A stretch of DNA of 64,000 nucleotides from Nematostella vectensis (Eukaryota > Cnidaria > Anthozoa > Actiniaria > Edwardsiidae), in the NCBI RefSeq assembly GCF_932526225.1, contig NC_064037.1, positions 17,460,471 through 17,524,470 on the forward strand, read 5' to 3'. Made by a program: the position numbers and the translations under genes. Within the stretch, counting starts at the first letter, position 1. Every line of letters begins with the position of its first letter. Shown piece after piece: positions 1 to 15,000 of this stretch. The notes beneath the pieces were generated by a model. The model searched no databases. It saw only the letters and a program-made list of their open reading frames with translations, and had not been told where the DNA came from.

Positions 1-45
1 CCCATGTCTGTCTGTCATGCTGACAGTTTCTTGTTGTCCCCTTAC

Positions 46-3000
46 CTCAAGATGCTCCTGATACATGCTCAGCTCCACTCTGGTCTTGTGCAGAGCTTCT
101 TCTGTTGAGGCAATGACACCCTGCTGCCAGTTGATCTCTAGTTTGCCAACATCCACTTGTGACTGCAAGGTCTCCACCTGGATGCTTAGCTCCTCATTTC
201 TTTGCTGGTAACACAAGGCTTGTGATCTGAAAATTAGAAAAAAAGGTTTTAGTTAATTTTAGCAGGATCCTACTGTTAGTTTGAGTTAATTGGGTGTTTG
301 AGCTAGCAGGGTCCTACTCTGTTAGTTTGAGTTAATTGGGTGTTTGAGCTAGCGGGGTCCTACTCTGTTAGTTTGAGTTAATGGGGGTTTGAGCTAGCAG
401 GGTCCTACTCTGTTAGTTTGAGTTAATGGGGGTTTGAGCTAGCAGGGTCCTACTGTTAGTTTCGGTAAATGGGGGTTTGAGCTAGCAGGGTCCTACTGTT
501 AGTTTCGGTAAATGGGTGTTTGAGCTAGCAGGGTCCTACTGTTAGTTTGAGTTAATGGGGGTTTGAGCTAGCGGGGTCCTACTCTGTTAGTTTGAGTTAA
601 TGGGGGTTTGAGCTAGCAGGGTCCTACTGTTAGTTTCGGTTAATGGGGGTTTGAGCTAGCAGGGTCCTACTGTTAGTTTCGGTTAATGGGGGTTTGAGCT
701 AGCAGGGTCCTACTGTTAGTTTGAGTTAATTGGGTGTTTGAGCTAGCAGGGTCCTACTGTTAGTTTCGGTAAATGGGGGTTTGAGCTAGCAGGGTCCTAC
801 TGTTAGTTTCGGTAAATGGGTGTTTGAGCTAGCAGGGTCCTACTGTTAGTTTCGGTAAATGGGTGTTTGAGCTAGCAGGGTCCTACTATTAGTTTCGGTA
901 AATGGGTGTTTGAGCTAGCAGGGTCCTACTGTTAGTTTGAGTTAATGGGGGTTTGAGCTAGCGGGGTCCTACTCTGTTAGTTTGAGTTAATGGGGGTTTG
1001 AGCTAGCAGGGTCCTACTGTTAGTTTCGGTTAATGGGGGTTTGAGCTAGCAGGGTCCTACTGTTAGTTTGAGTTAATTGGGTGTTTGAGCTAGCAGGGTC
1101 CTACTGTTAGTTTCGGTAAATGGGGGTTTGAGCTAGCAGGGTCCTACTGTTAGTTTCGGTAAATGGGTGTTTGAGCTAGCAGGGTCCTACTGTTAGTTTC
1201 GGTAAATGGGGGTTTGAGCTAGCAGGGTCCTACTGTTAGTTTGAGTTAATGGGGGTTTGAGCTAGCGGGGTCCTACTGTTAGTTTGAGTTAATGGTGGTT
1301 TGAGCTAGCAGGGTCCTACTCTGTTAGTTTCGGTTAATGGGGGTTTGAGCTAGCGGGGTCCTACTCTGCTAGTTTGAGTTAATGGGGGTTTGAGCTAGCA
1401 GGGTCCTACTGTTAGTTTGAGTTAATGGGGGTTTGAGCTAGCAGGGTCCTACTGTTAGTTTCGGTAAATGGGTGTTTGAGCTAGCAGGGTCCTACTGTTA
1501 GTTTGAGTTAATGGGGGTTTGAGCTAGCGGGGTCCTACTCTGTTAGTTTCGGTTAATGGGGGTTTGAGCTAGCAGGGTCCTACTGTTAGTTTGAGTTAAT
1601 TGGGTGTTTGAGCTAGCAGGGTCCTACTGTTAGTTTCGGTAAATGGGTGTTTGAGCTAGCAGGGTCCTACTCTGTTAGTTTGAGTTAATGGGGGTTTGAG
1701 CTAGCAGGGTCCTACTGTTAGTTTGAGTTAATGGGGGTTTGAGCTAGCGGGGTCCAACTGTTAGTTTGAGTTAATGGGGGTTTGAGCTAGCAGGGTCCTA
1801 CTCTGTTAGTTTCGGTTAATGGGGGTTTGAGCTAGCAGGGTCCTACTGTTAGTTTGAGTTAATTGGGTGTTTGAGCTAGCAGGGTCCTACTGTTAGTTTC
1901 GGTAAATGGGTGTTTGAGCTAGCAGGGTCCTACTGTTAGTTTCGGTAAATAGGGGTTTGAGCTAGCAGGGTCCTACTGTTAGTTTGAGTTAATGGGGGTT
2001 TGAGCTAGCAGGGTCCTACTGTTAGTTTGAGTTAATGGGGGTTTGAGCTAGCAGGGTCCTACTCTGTTAGTTTGAGTTAATGGGTGTTTGAGCTAGCAGG
2101 GTCCTACTGTTAGTTTCGGTAAATGGGGGTTTGAGCTAGCAGGGTCCTACTGTTAGTTTCGGTAAATGGGGGTTTGAGCTAGCAGGGTCCTACTGTTAGT
2201 TTGAGTTAATGGGTGTTTGAGCTAGCGGGGTCCTACTGTTAGTTTGAGTTAATGGGTGTTTGAGCTAGCAGGGTCCTACTGTTAGTTTGAGTTAATTGGG
2301 TGTTTGAGCTAGCAGGGTCCTACTGTTAGTTTCGGTAAATGGGTGTTTGAGCTAGCAGGGTCCTACTGTCAGTTTCGATAAATGGGTGTTTGAGCTAGCA
2401 GGGTCCTACTGTTAGTTTAAGTTAATGGGGGTTTGAGCTAGCAGGGTCCTACTGTTAGTTTGAGTTAATAGGGGTTTGAGCTAGCAGGGTCCTACTGTTA
2501 GTTTCGGTAAATGGGGGTTTGAGCTAGCAGGGTCCTACTGTTAGTTTCGGTAAATGGGTGTTTGAGCTAGCAAGGTCCTACTGTTAGTTTCGGTAAATGG
2601 GTGTTTGAGCTAGCAGGGTCCTACTGTTAGTTTGAGTTAATGGGGGTTTGAGCTAGCGGGGTCCTACTGTTAGTTTGAGTTAATGGGGGTTTGAGCTAGC
2701 GGGGTCCTACTCTGTTAGTTTCGGTTAATGGGGGTTTGAGCTAGCAGGGTCCTACTGTTAGTTTCGGTAAATGGGGGTTTGAGCTAGCAGGGTCCTACTG
2801 TTAGTTTCGGTAAATGGGTGTTTGAGCTAGCAGGGTCCTACTGTTAGTTTTGGTAAATGGGGGTTTGAGCTAGCAGGGTCCTACTGTTAGTTTGAGTTAA
2901 TGGGGGTTTGAGCTAGCAGGGTCCTACTGTTAGTTTCGGTTAATGGGGGTTTGAGCTAGCAGGGTCCTACTGTTAGTTTCGGTTAATGGGGGTTTGAGCT

Positions 3001-6000
3001 AGCAGGGTCCTACTGTTAGTTTGAGTTAATTGGGTGTTTGAGCTAGCAGGGTCCTACTGTTAGTTTCGGTAAATGGGGGTTTGAGCTAGCAGGGTCCTAC
3101 TGTTAGTTTCGGTAAATGGGTGTTTGAGCTAGCAGGGTCCTACTGTTAGTTTCGGTAAATGGGTGTTTGAGCTAGCAGGGTCCTACTATTAGTTTCGGTA
3201 AATGGGTGTTTGAGCTAGCAGGGTCCTACTGTTAGTTTGAGTTAATGGGGGTTTGAGCTAGCGGGGTCCTACTCTGTTAGTTTGAGTTAATGGGGGTTTG
3301 AGCTAGCAGGGTCCTACTGTTAGTTTCGGTTAATGGGGGTTTGAGCTAGCAGGGTCCTACTGTTAGTTTGAGTTAATTGGGTGTTTGAGCTAGCAGGGTC
3401 CTACTGTTAGTTTCGGTAAATGGGGGTTTGAGCTAGCAGGGTCCTACTGTTAGTTTCGGTAAATGGGTGTTTGAGCTAGCAGGGTCCTACTGTTAGTTTC
3501 GGTAAATGGGGGTTTGAGCTAGCAGGGTCCTACTGTTAGTTTGAGTTAATGGGGGTTTGAGCTAGCGGGGTCCTACTGTTAGTTTGAGTTAATGGTGGTT
3601 TGAGCTAGCAGGGTCCTACTCTGTTAGTTTCGGTTAATGGGGGTTTGAGCTAGCGGGGTCCTACTCTGCTAGTTTGAGTTAATGGGGGTTTGAGCTAGCA
3701 GGGTCCTACTGTTAGTTTGAGTTAATGGGGGTTTGAGCTAGCAGGGTCCTACTGTTAGTTTCGGTAAATGGGTGTTTGAGCTAGCAGGGTCCTACTGTTA
3801 GTTTGAGTTAATGGGGGTTTGAGCTAGCGGGGTCCTACTCTGTTAGTTTCGGTTAATGGGGGTTTGAGCTAGCAGGGTCCTACTGTTAGTTTGAGTTAAT
3901 TGGGTGTTTGAGCTAGCAGGGTCCTACTGTTAGTTTCGGTAAATGGGTGTTTGAGCTAGCAGGGTCCTACTCTGTTAGTTTGAGTTAATGGGGGTTTGAG
4001 CTAGCAGGGTCCTACTGTTAGTTTGAGTTAATGGGGGTTTGAGCTAGCGGGGTCCAACTGTTAGTTTGAGTTAATGGGGGTTTGAGCTAGCAGGGTCCTA
4101 CTCTGTTAGTTTCGGTTAATGGGGGTTTGAGCTAGCAGGGTCCTACTGTTAGTTTGAGTTAATTGGGTGTTTGAGCTAGCAGGGTCCTACTGTTAGTTTC
4201 GGTAAATGGGTGTTTGAGCTAGCAGGGTCCTACTGTTAGTTTCGGTAAATAGGGGTTTGAGCTAGCAGGGTCCTACTGTTAGTTTGAGTTAATGGGGGTT
4301 TGAGCTAGCAGGGTCCTACTGTTAGTTTGAGTTAATGGGGGTTTGAGCTAGCAGGGTCCTACTCTGTTAGTTTGAGTTAATGGGTGTTTGAGCTAGCAGG
4401 GTCCTACTGTTAGTTTCGGTAAATGGGGGTTTGAGCTAGCAGGGTCCTACTGTTAGTTTCGGTAAATGGGGGTTTGAGCTAGCAGGGTCCTACTGTTAGT
4501 TTGAGTTAATGGGTGTTTGAGCTAGCGGGGTCCTACTGTTAGTTTGAGTTAATGGGTGTTTGAGCTAGCAGGGTCCTACTGTTAGTTTGAGTTAATTGGG
4601 TGTTTGAGCTAGCAGGGTCCTACTGTTAGTTTCGGTAAATGGGTGTTTGAGCTAGCAGGGTCCTACTGTCAGTTTCGATAAATGGGTGTTTGAGCTAGCA
4701 GGGTCCTACTGTTAGTTTAAGTTAATGGGGGTTTGAGCTAGCAGGGTCCTACTGTTAGTTTGAGTTAATAGGGGTTTGAGCTAGCAGGGTCCTACTGTTA
4801 GTTTCGGTAAATGGGGGTTTGAGCTAGCAGGGTCCTACTGTTAGTTTCGGTAAATGGGTGTTTGAGCTAGCAAGGTCCTACTGTTAGTTTCGGTAAATGG
4901 GTGTTTGAGCTAGCAGGGTCCTACTGTTAGTTTGAGTTAATGGGGGTTTGAGCTAGCGGGGTCCTACTGTTAGTTTGAGTTAATGGGGGTTTGAGCTAGC
5001 GGGGTCCTACTCTGTTAGTTTCGGTTAATGGGGGTTTGAGCTAGCAGGGTCCTACTGTTAGTTTCGGTAAATGGGGGTTTGAGCTAGCAGGGTCCTACTG
5101 TTAGTTTCGGTAAATGGGTGTTTGAGCTAGCAGGGTCCTACTGTTAGTTTTGGTAAATGGGGGTTTGAGCTAGCAGGGTCCTACTGTTAGTTTGAGTTAA
5201 TGGGGGTTTGAGCTAGCAGGGTCCTACTCTGTTAGTTTGAGTTAATGGGGGTTTGAGCTAGCAGGGTCCTACTCTGTTAGTTTGAGTTAATGGGTGTTTG
5301 AGCTAGCAGGGTCCTACTGTTAGTTTCGGTAAATGGGGGTTTGAGCTAGCAGGGTCCTACTGTTAGTTTCGGTAAATGGGGGTTTGAGCTAGCAGGGTCC
5401 TACTGTTAGTTTGAGTTAATGGGTGTTTGAGCTAGCAGGGTCCTACTGTTAGTTTGAGTTAATGGGGGTTTGAGCTAGCAGGGTCCTACTGTTAGTTTGA
5501 GTTAATTGGGTGTTTGAGCTAGCAGGGTCCTACTGTTAGTTTCGGTAAATGGGTGTTTGAGCTAGCAGGGTCCTACTGTTAGTTTCGGTAAATGGGGGTT
5601 TGAGCTAGCAGGGTCCTACTGTTAGTTTCGGTAAATGGGTGTTTGAGCTAGCAGGGTCCTACTCTGTTAGTTTGAGTTAATGGGGGTTTGAGCTAGCGGG
5701 GTCCTACTGTTAGTTTGAGTTAATGGGGGTTTGAGCTAGCGGGGTCCTACTGTTAGTTTGAGTTAATGGGGGTTTGAGCTAGCAGGGTCCTACTGTTAGT
5801 TTGAGTTAATGGGGGTTTGAGCTAGCAGGGTCCTACTGTTAGTTTGAGTTAATGGGGGTTTGAGCTAGCGGGGTCCTACTCTGTTAGTTTCGGTTAATGG
5901 GGGTTTGAGCTAGCGGGGTCCTACTCTGTTAGTTTGAGTTAATGGGGGTTTGAGCTAGCAGGGTCCTACTCTGTTAGTTTGAGTTAATGGGGGTTTGAGC

Positions 6001-9000
6001 TAGCGGGGTCCTACTGTTAGTTTCGGTTAATGGGGGTTTGAGCTAGCAGGGTCCTACTGTTAGTTTGAGTTAATGGGGGTTTGAGCTAGCAGGGTCCTAC
6101 TGTTAGTTTCGGTAAATGGGTGTTTGAGCTAGCAGGGTCCTACTGTTAGTTTGAGTAAATGGGGGTTTGAGCTAGCAGGGTCCTACTCTGTTAGTTTTTG
6201 TTAATGGGGGTTTGAGCTAGCAGGGTCCTACTGTTAGTTTGAGTTAATGGGGGTTTGAGCTAGCAGGGTCCTACTCTGTTAGTTTGAGTTAATGGGGGTT
6301 TGAGCTAGCAGGGTCCTACTGTGTTAGTTTGAGTTAATGGGGGTTTGAGCTAGCAGGGTCCTACTGTTAGTTTGAGTTAATGGGGGTTTGAGCTAGCAGG
6401 GTCCTACTGTTAGTTTGAGTTAATGGGTGTTTGAGCTAGCAGGGTCCTACTCTGTTAGTTTGAGTTAATGGGGGTTTGAGCTAGCAGGGTCCTACTCTGT
6501 TAGTTTGAGTTAATGGGGGTTTGAGCTAGCAGGATCCCACTGTTAGTTTGAGTTAATGGGGGTTTGAGCTAGCAGGGTCCTACTCTGTTAGTTTGAGTTA
6601 ATGGGGGTTTGAGCTAGCAGGGTCCTACTGTTAGTTTGAGTTAATGGGGGTTTGAGCTAGCAGGGTCCTACTCTGCTAGTTTGAGTTGATGGGGGTTTGA
6701 GCTAGCAGGGTCCTACTGTTAGTTTGAGTTAATGGGGGTTTGAGCTAGCGGGGTCCTACTGTTAGTTTGAGTTAATGGGGGTTTGAGCTAGCAGGGTCCT
6801 ACTCTGTTAGTTTCGGTTAATGGGGGTTTGAGCTAGCAGGGTCCTACTGTTAGTTTGAGTTAATTGGGGGTTTGAGCTAGCGGGGTCCTACTCTGTTAGT
6901 TTCGGTTAATGGGGGTTTGAGCTAGCGGGGTCCTACTGTTAGTTTGAGTTAATGGGGGTTTGAGCTAGCAGGGTCCTACTCTGTTAGTTTGAGTTAATGG
7001 GGGTTTGAGCTAGCAGCGTCCTGCTGTTAGTTTCGGTAAATGGGTGTTTGAGCTAGCGGGGTCCTACTCTGTTAGTTTGAGTTAATGGGGGTTTGAGCTA
7101 GCAGGGTCCTACTCTGTTAGTTTGAGTTAATGGGGGTTTGAGCTAGCAGGGTCCTACTCTGTTAGTTTGAGTTAATGGGGGTTTGAGCTAGCAGGGTCCT
7201 ACTGTTAGTTTGAGTTAATGGGGGTTTGAGCTAGCAGGGTCCTACTCTGCTAGTTTGAGTTAATGGGGGTTTGAGCTAGCGGGGTCCTACTCTGTTAGTT
7301 TCGGTTAATGGGGGTTTGAGCTAGCGGGGTCCTACTGTTAGTTTGAGTTAATGGGGGTTTGAGCTAGCAGGGTCCTACTCTGTTAGTTTGAGTTAATGGG
7401 GGTTTGAGCTAGCGGGGTCCTACTGTTAGTTTCGGTTAATGGGGGTTTGAGCTAGCAGGGTCCTACTGTTAGTTTGAGTTAATGGGGGTTTGAGCTAGCA
7501 GGGTCCTACTGTTAGTTTGAGTTAATGGGGGTTTGAGCTAGCAGGGTCCTACTGTTAGTTTGAGTTAATTGGGTGTTTGAGCTAGCAGGGTCCTACTGTT
7601 AGTTTCGGTAAATGGGTGTTTGAGCTAGCAGGGTCCTACTGTTAGTTTCGGTAAATGGGGGTTTGAGCTAGCAGGGTCCTACTGTTAGTTTCGGTAAATG
7701 GGTGTTTGAGCTAGCAGGGTCCTACTCTGTTAGTTTGAGTTAATGGGGGTTTGAGCTAGCGGGGTCCTACTGTTAGTTTGAGTTAATGGGGGTTTGAGCT
7801 AGCGGGGTCCTACTGTTAGTTTGAGTTAATGGGGGTTTGAGCTAGCAGGGTCCTACTGTTAGTTTGAGTTAATGGGGGTTTGAGCTAGCAGGGTCCTACT
7901 GTTAGTTTGAGTTAATGGGGGTTTGAGCTAGCGGGGTCCTACTCTGTTAGTTTCGGTTAATGGGGGTTTGAGCTAGCGGGGTCCTACTGTTAGTTTGAGT
8001 TAATGGGGGTTTGAGCTAGCAGGGTCCTACTCTGTTAGTTTGAGTTAATGGGGGTTTGAGCTAGCGGGGTCCTACTGTTAGTTTCGGTTAATGGGGGTTT
8101 GAGCTAGCAGGGTCCTACTGTTAGTTTGAGTTAATGGGGGTTTGAGCTAGCAGGGTCCTACTGTTAGTTTGAGTTCATGGGGGTTTGAGCTAGCGGGGTC
8201 CTACTCTGTTAGTTTCGGTTAATGGGGGTTTGAGCTAGCGGGGTCCTACTGTTAGTTTGAGTTAATGGGGGTTTGAGCTAGCAGGGTCCTACTCTGTTAG
8301 TTTGAGTTAATGGGGGTTTGAGCTAGCGGGGTCCTACTGTTAGTTTCGGTTAATGGGGGTTTGAGCTAGCAGGGTCCTACTGTTAGTTTGAGTTAATGGG
8401 GGTTTGAGCTAGCAGGGTCCTACTGTTAGTTTCGGTAAATGGGTGTTTGAGCTAGCAGGGTCCTACTGTTAGTTTGAGTAAATGGGGGTTTGAGCTAGCA
8501 GGGTCCTACTCTGTTAGTTTTTGTTAATGGGGGTTTGAGCTAGCAGGGTCCTACTGTTAGTTTGAGTTAATGGGGGTTTGAGCTAGCAGGGTCCTACTCT
8601 GTTAGTTTGAGTTAATGGGGGTTTGAGCTAGCAGGGTCCTACTGTGTTAGTTTGAGTTAATGGGGGTTTGAGCTAGCAGGGTCCTACTGTTAGTTTGAGT
8701 TAATGGGGGTTTGAGCTAGCAGGGTCCTACTGTTAGTTTGAGTTAATGGGTGTTTGAGCTAGCAGGGTCCTACTCTGTTAGTTTGAGTTAATGGGGGTTT
8801 GAGCTAGCAGGGTCCTACTCTGTTAGTTTGAGTTAATGGGGGTTTGAGCTAGCAGGATCCCACTGTTAGTTTGAGTTAATGGGGGTTTGAGCTAGCAGGG
8901 TCCTACTCTGTTAGTTTGAGTTAATGGGGGTTTGAGCTAGCAGGGTCCTACTGTTAGTTTGAGTTAATGGGGGTTTGAGCTAGCAGGGTCCTACTCTGCT

Positions 9001-12000
9001 AGTTTGAGTTGATGGGGGTTTGAGCTAGCAGGGTCCTACTGTTAGTTTGAGTTAATGGGGGTTTGAGCTAGCGGGGTCCTACTGTTAGTTTGAGTTAATG
9101 GGGGTTTGAGCTAGCAGGGTCCTACTCTGTTAGTTTCGGTTAATGGGGGTTTGAGCTAGCAGGGTCCTACTGTTAGTTTGAGTTAATTGGGGGTTTGAGC
9201 TAGCGGGGTCCTACTCTGTTAGTTTCGGTTAATGGGGGTTTGAGCTAGCGGGGTCCTACTGTTAGTTTGAGTTAATGGGGGTTTGAGCTAGCAGGGTCCT
9301 ACTCTGTTAGTTTGAGTTAATGGGGGTTTGAGCTAGCAGCGTCCTGCTGTTAGTTTCGGTAAATGGGTGTTTGAGCTAGCGGGGTCCTACTCTGTTAGTT
9401 TGAGTTAATGGGGGTTTGAGCTAGCAGGGTCCTACTCTGTTAGTTTGAGTTAATGGGGGTTTGAGCTAGCAGGGTCCTACTCTGTTAGTTTGAGTTAATG
9501 GGGGTTTGAGCTAGCAGGGTCCTACTGTTAGTTTGAGTTAATGGGGGTTTGAGCTAGCAGGGTCCTACTCTGCTAGTTTGAGTTAATGGGGGTTTGAGCT
9601 AGCGGGGTCCTACTCTGTTAGTTTCGGTTAATGGGGGTTTGAGCTAGCGGGGTCCTACTGTTAGTTTGAGTTAATGGGGGTTTGAGCTAGCAGGGTCCTA
9701 CTCTGTTAGTTTGAGTTAATGGGGGTTTGAGCTAGCGGGGTCCTACTGTTAGTTTCGGTTAATGGGGGTTTGAGCTAGCAGGGTCCTACTGTTAGTTTGA
9801 GTTAATGGGGGTTTGAGCTAGCAGGGTCCTACTGTTAGTTTGAGTTAATGGGGGTTTGAGCTAGCAGGGTCCTACTGTTAGTTTGAGTTAATTGGGTGTT
9901 TGAGCTAGCAGGGTCCTACTGTTAGTTTCGGTAAATGGGTGTTTGAGCTAGCAGGGTCCTACTGTTAGTTTCGGTAAATGGGGGTTTGAGCTAGCAGGGT
10001 CCTACTGTTAGTTTCGGTAAATGGGTGTTTGAGCTAGCAGGGTCCTACTCTGTTAGTTTGAGTTAATGGGGGTTTGAGCTAGCGGGGTCCTACTGTTAGT
10101 TTGAGTTAATGGGGGTTTGAGCTAGCGGGGTCCTACTGTTAGTTTGAGTTAATGGGGGTTTGAGCTAGCAGGGTCCTACTGTTAGTTTGAGTTAATGGGG
10201 GTTTGAGCTAGCAGGGTCCTACTGTTAGTTTGAGTTAATGGGGGTTTGAGCTAGCGGGGTCCTACTCTGTTAGTTTCGGTTAATGGGGGTTTGAGCTAGC
10301 GGGGTCCTACTGTTAGTTTGAGTTAATGGGGGTTTGAGCTAGCAGGGTCCTACTCTGTTAGTTTGAGTTAATGGGGGTTTGAGCTAGCGGGGTCCTACTG
10401 TTAGTTTCGGTTAATGGGGGTTTGAGCTAGCAGGGTCCTACTGTTAGTTTGAGTTAATGGGGGTTTGAGCTAGCAGGGTCCTACTGTTAGTTTGAGTTAA
10501 TGGGGGTTTGAGCTAGCGGGGTCCTACTCTGTTAGTTTCGGTTAATGGGGGTTTGAGCTAGCGGGGTCCTACTGTTAGTTTGAGTTAATGGGGGTTTGAG
10601 CTAGCAGGGTCCTACTCTGTTAGTTTGAGTTAATGGGGGTTTGAGCTAGCGGGGTCCTACTGTTAGTTTCGGTTAATGGGGGTTTGAGCTAGCAGGGTCC
10701 TACTGTTAGTTTGAGTTAATGGGGGTTTGAGCTAGCAGGGTCCTACTGTTAGTTTCGGTAAATGGGTGTTTGAGCTAGCAGGGTCCTACTCTGTTAGTTT
10801 GAGTAAATGGGGGTTTGAGCTAGCAGGGTCCTACTCTGTTAGTTTTGGTTAATGGGGGTTTGAGCTAGCAGGGTCCTACTGTTAGTTTGAGTTAATGGGG
10901 GTTTGAGCTAGCAGGGTCCTACTCTGTTAGTTTGAGTTAATGGGGGTTTGAGCTAGCAGGGTCCTACTGTGTTAGTTTGAGTTAATGGGGGTTTGAGCTA
11001 GCAGGGTCCTACTGTTAGTTTGAGTTAATGGGGGTTTGAGCTAGCAGGGTCCTACTGTTAGTTTGAGTTAATGGGTGTTTGAGCTAGCAGGGTCCTACTC
11101 TGTTAGTTTGAGTTAATGGGGGTTTGAGCTAGCAGGGTCCTACTCTGTTAGTTTGAGTTAATGGGGGTTTGAGCTAGCAGGATCCCACTGTTAGTTTGAG
11201 TTAATGGGGGTTTGAGCTAGCAGGGTCCTACTCTGTTAGTTTGAGTTAATGGGGGTTTGAGCTAGCAGGGTCCTACTGTTAGTTTGAGTTAATGGGGGTT
11301 TGAGCTAGCAGGGTCCTACTCTGCTAGTTTGAGTTAATGGGGGTTTGAGCTAGCAGGGTCCTACTGTTAGTTTGAGTTAATGGGGGTTTGAGCTAGCGGG
11401 GTCCTACTGTTAGTTTGAGTTAATGGGGGTTTGAGCTAGCAGGGTCCTACTCTGTTAGTTTCGGTTAATGGGGGTTTGAGCTAGCAGGGTCCTACTGTTA
11501 GTTTGAGTTAATTGGGGGTTTGAGCTAGCGGGGTCCTACTCTGTTAGTTTCGGTTAATGGGGGTTTGAGCTAGCGGGGTCCTACTGTTAGTTTGAGTTAA
11601 TGGGGGTTTGAGCTAGCAGGGTCCTACTCTGTTAGTTTGAGTTAATGGGGGTTTGAGCTAGCAGCGTCCTGCTGTTAGTTTCGGTAAATGGGTGTTTGAG
11701 CTAGCGGGGTCCTACTCTGTTAGTTTGAGTTAATGGGGGTTTGAGCTAGCAGGGTCCTACTCTGTTAGTTTGAGTTAATGGGGGTTTGAGCTAGCAGGGT
11801 CCTACTGTTAGTTTCGGTAAATGGGGGTTTGAGCTAGCAGGGTCCTACTGTTAGTTTCGGTAAATGGGGGTTTGAGCTAGCAGGGTCCTACTGTTAGTTT
11901 GAGTTAATGGGTGTTTGAGCTAGCAGGGTCCTACTGTTAGTTTGAGTTAATGGGGGTTTGAGCTAGCAGGGTCCTACTGTTAGTTTGAGTTAATTGGGTG

Positions 12001-15000
12001 TTTGAGCTAGCAGGGTCCTACTGTTAGTTTCGGTAAATGGGTGTTTGAGCTAGCAGGGTCCTACTGTTAGTTTCGGTAAATGGGGGTTTGAGCTAGCAGG
12101 GTCCTACTGTTAGTTTCGGTAAATGGGTGTTTGAGCTAGCAGGGTCCTACTCTGTTAGTTTGAGTTAATGGGGGTTTGAGCTAGCGGGGTCCTACTGTTA
12201 GTTTGAGTTAATGGGGGTTTGAGCTAGCGGGGTCCTACTGTTAGTTTGAGTTAATGGGGGTTTGAGCTAGCAGGGTCCTACTGTTAGTTTGAGTTAATGG
12301 GGGTTTGAGCTAGCAGGGTCCTACTGTTAGTTTGAGTTAATGGGGGTTTGAGCTAGCGGGGTCCTACTCTGTTAGTTTCGGTTAATGGGGGTTTGAGCTA
12401 GCGGGGTCCTACTCTGTTAGTTTGAGTTAATGGGGGTTTGAGCTAGCAGGGTCCTACTCTGTTAGTTTGAGTTAATGGGGGTTTGAGCTAGCGGGGTCCT
12501 ACTGTTAGTTTCGGTTAATGGGGGTTTGAGCTAGCAGGGTCCTACTGTTAGTTTGAGTTAATGGGGGTTTGAGCTAGCAGGGTCCTACTGTTAGTTTCGG
12601 TAAATGGGTGTTTGAGCTAGCAGGGTCCTACTGTTAGTTTGAGTAAATGGGGGTTTGAGCTAGCAGGGTCCTACTCTGTTAGTTTTTGTTAATGGGGGTT
12701 TGAGCTAGCAGGGTCCTACTGTTAGTTTGAGTTAATGGGGGTTTGAGCTAGCAGGGTCCTACTCTGTTAGTTTGAGTTAATGGGGGTTTGAGCTAGCAGG
12801 GTCCTACTGTGTTAGTTTGAGTTAATGGGGGTTTGAGCTAGCAGGGTCCTACTGTTAGTTTGAGTTAATGGGGGTTTGAGCTAGCAGGGTCCTACTGTTA
12901 GTTTGAGTTAATGGGTGTTTGAGCTAGCAGGGTCCTACTCTGTTAGTTTGAGTTAATGGGGGTTTGAGCTAGCAGGGTCCTACTCTGTTAGTTTGAGTTA
13001 ATGGGGGTTTGAGCTAGCAGGATCCCACTGTTAGTTTGAGTTAATGGGGGTTTGAGCTAGCAGGGTCCTACTCTGTTAGTTTGAGTTAATGGGGGTTTGA
13101 GCTAGCAGGGTCCTACTGTTAGTTTGAGTTAATGGGGGTTTGAGCTAGCAGGGTCCTACTCTGCTAGTTTGAGTTGATGGGGGTTTGAGCTAGCAGGGTC
13201 CTACTGTTAGTTTGAGTTAATGGGGGTTTGAGCTAGCGGGGTCCTACTGTTAGTTTGAGTTAATGGGGGTTTGAGCTAGCAGGGTCCTACTCTGTTAGTT
13301 TCGGTTAATGGGGGTTTGAGCTAGCAGGGTCCTACTGTTAGTTTGAGTTAATTGGGGGTTTGAGCTAGCGGGGTCCTACTCTGTTAGTTTCGGTTAATGG
13401 GGGTTTGAGCTAGCGGGGTCCTACTGTTAGTTTGAGTTAATGGGGGTTTGAGCTAGCAGGGTCCTACTCTGTTAGTTTGAGTTAATGGGGGTTTGAGCTA
13501 GCAGCGTCCTGCTGTTAGTTTCGGTAAATGGGTGTTTGAGCTAGCGGGGTCCTACTCTGTTAGTTTGAGTTAATGGGGGTTTGAGCTAGCAGGGTCCTAC
13601 TCTGTTAGTTTGAGTTAATGGGGGTTTGAGCTAGCAGGGTCCTACTCTGTTAGTTTGAGTTAATGGGGGTTTGAGCTAGCAGGGTCCTACTGTTAGTTTG
13701 AGTTAATGGGGGTTTGAGCTAGCAGGGTCCTACTCTGCTAGTTTGAGTTAATGGGGGTTTGAGCTAGCGGGGTCCTACTCTGTTAGTTTCGGTTAATGGG
13801 GGTTTGAGCTAGCGGGGTCCTACTGTTAGTTTGAGTTAATGGGGGTTTGAGCTAGCAGGGTCCTACTCTGTTAGTTTGAGTTAATGGGGGTTTGAGCTAG
13901 CGGGGTCCTACTGTTAGTTTCGGTTAATGGGGGTTTGAGCTAGCAGGGTCCTACTGTTAGTTTGAGTTAATGGGGGTTTGAGCTAGCAGGGTCCTACTGT
14001 TAGTTTGAGTTAATGGGGGTTTGAGCTAGCAGGGTCCTACTGTTAGTTTGAGTTAATTGGGTGTTTGAGCTAGCAGGGTCCTACTGTTAGTTTCGGTAAA
14101 TGGGTGTTTGAGCTAGCAGGGTCCTACTGTTAGTTTCGGTAAATGGGGGTTTGAGCTAGCAGGGTCCTACTGTTAGTTTCGGTAAATGGGTGTTTGAGCT
14201 AGCAGGGTCCTACTCTGTTAGTTTGAGTTAATGGGGGTTTGAGCTAGCGGGGTCCTACTGTTAGTTTGAGTTAATGGGGGTTTGAGCTAGCGGGGTCCTA
14301 CTGTTAGTTTGAGTTAATGGGGGTTTGAGCTAGCAGGGTCCTACTGTTAGTTTGAGTTAATGGGGGTTTGAGCTAGCAGGGTCCTACTGTTAGTTTGAGT
14401 TAATGGGGGTTTGAGCTAGCGGGGTCCTACTCTGTTAGTTTCGGTTAATGGGGGTTTGAGCTAGCGGGGTCCTACTGTTAGTTTGAGTTAATGGGGGTTT
14501 GAGCTAGCAGGGTCCTACTCTGTTAGTTTGAGTTAATGGGGGTTTGAGCTAGCGGGGTCCTACTGTTAGTTTCGGTTAATGGGGGTTTGAGCTAGCAGGG
14601 TCCTACTGTTAGTTTGAGTTAATGGGGGTTTGAGCTAGCAGGGTCCTACTGTTAGTTTGAGTTCATGGGGGTTTGAGCTAGCGGGGTCCTACTCTGTTAG
14701 TTTCGGTTAATGGGGGTTTGAGCTAGCGGGGTCCTACTGTTAGTTTGAGTTAATGGGGGTTTGAGCTAGCAGGGTCCTACTCTGTTAGTTTGAGTTAATG
14801 GGGGTTTGAGCTAGCGGGGTCCTACTGTTAGTTTCGGTTAATGGGGGTTTGAGCTAGCAGGGTCCTACTGTTAGTTTGAGTTAATGGGGGTTTGAGCTAG
14901 CAGGGTCCTACTGTTAGTTTCGGTAAATGGGTGTTTGAGCTAGCAGGGTCCTACTGTTAGTTTGAGTAAATGGGGGTTTGAGCTAGCAGGGTCCTACTCT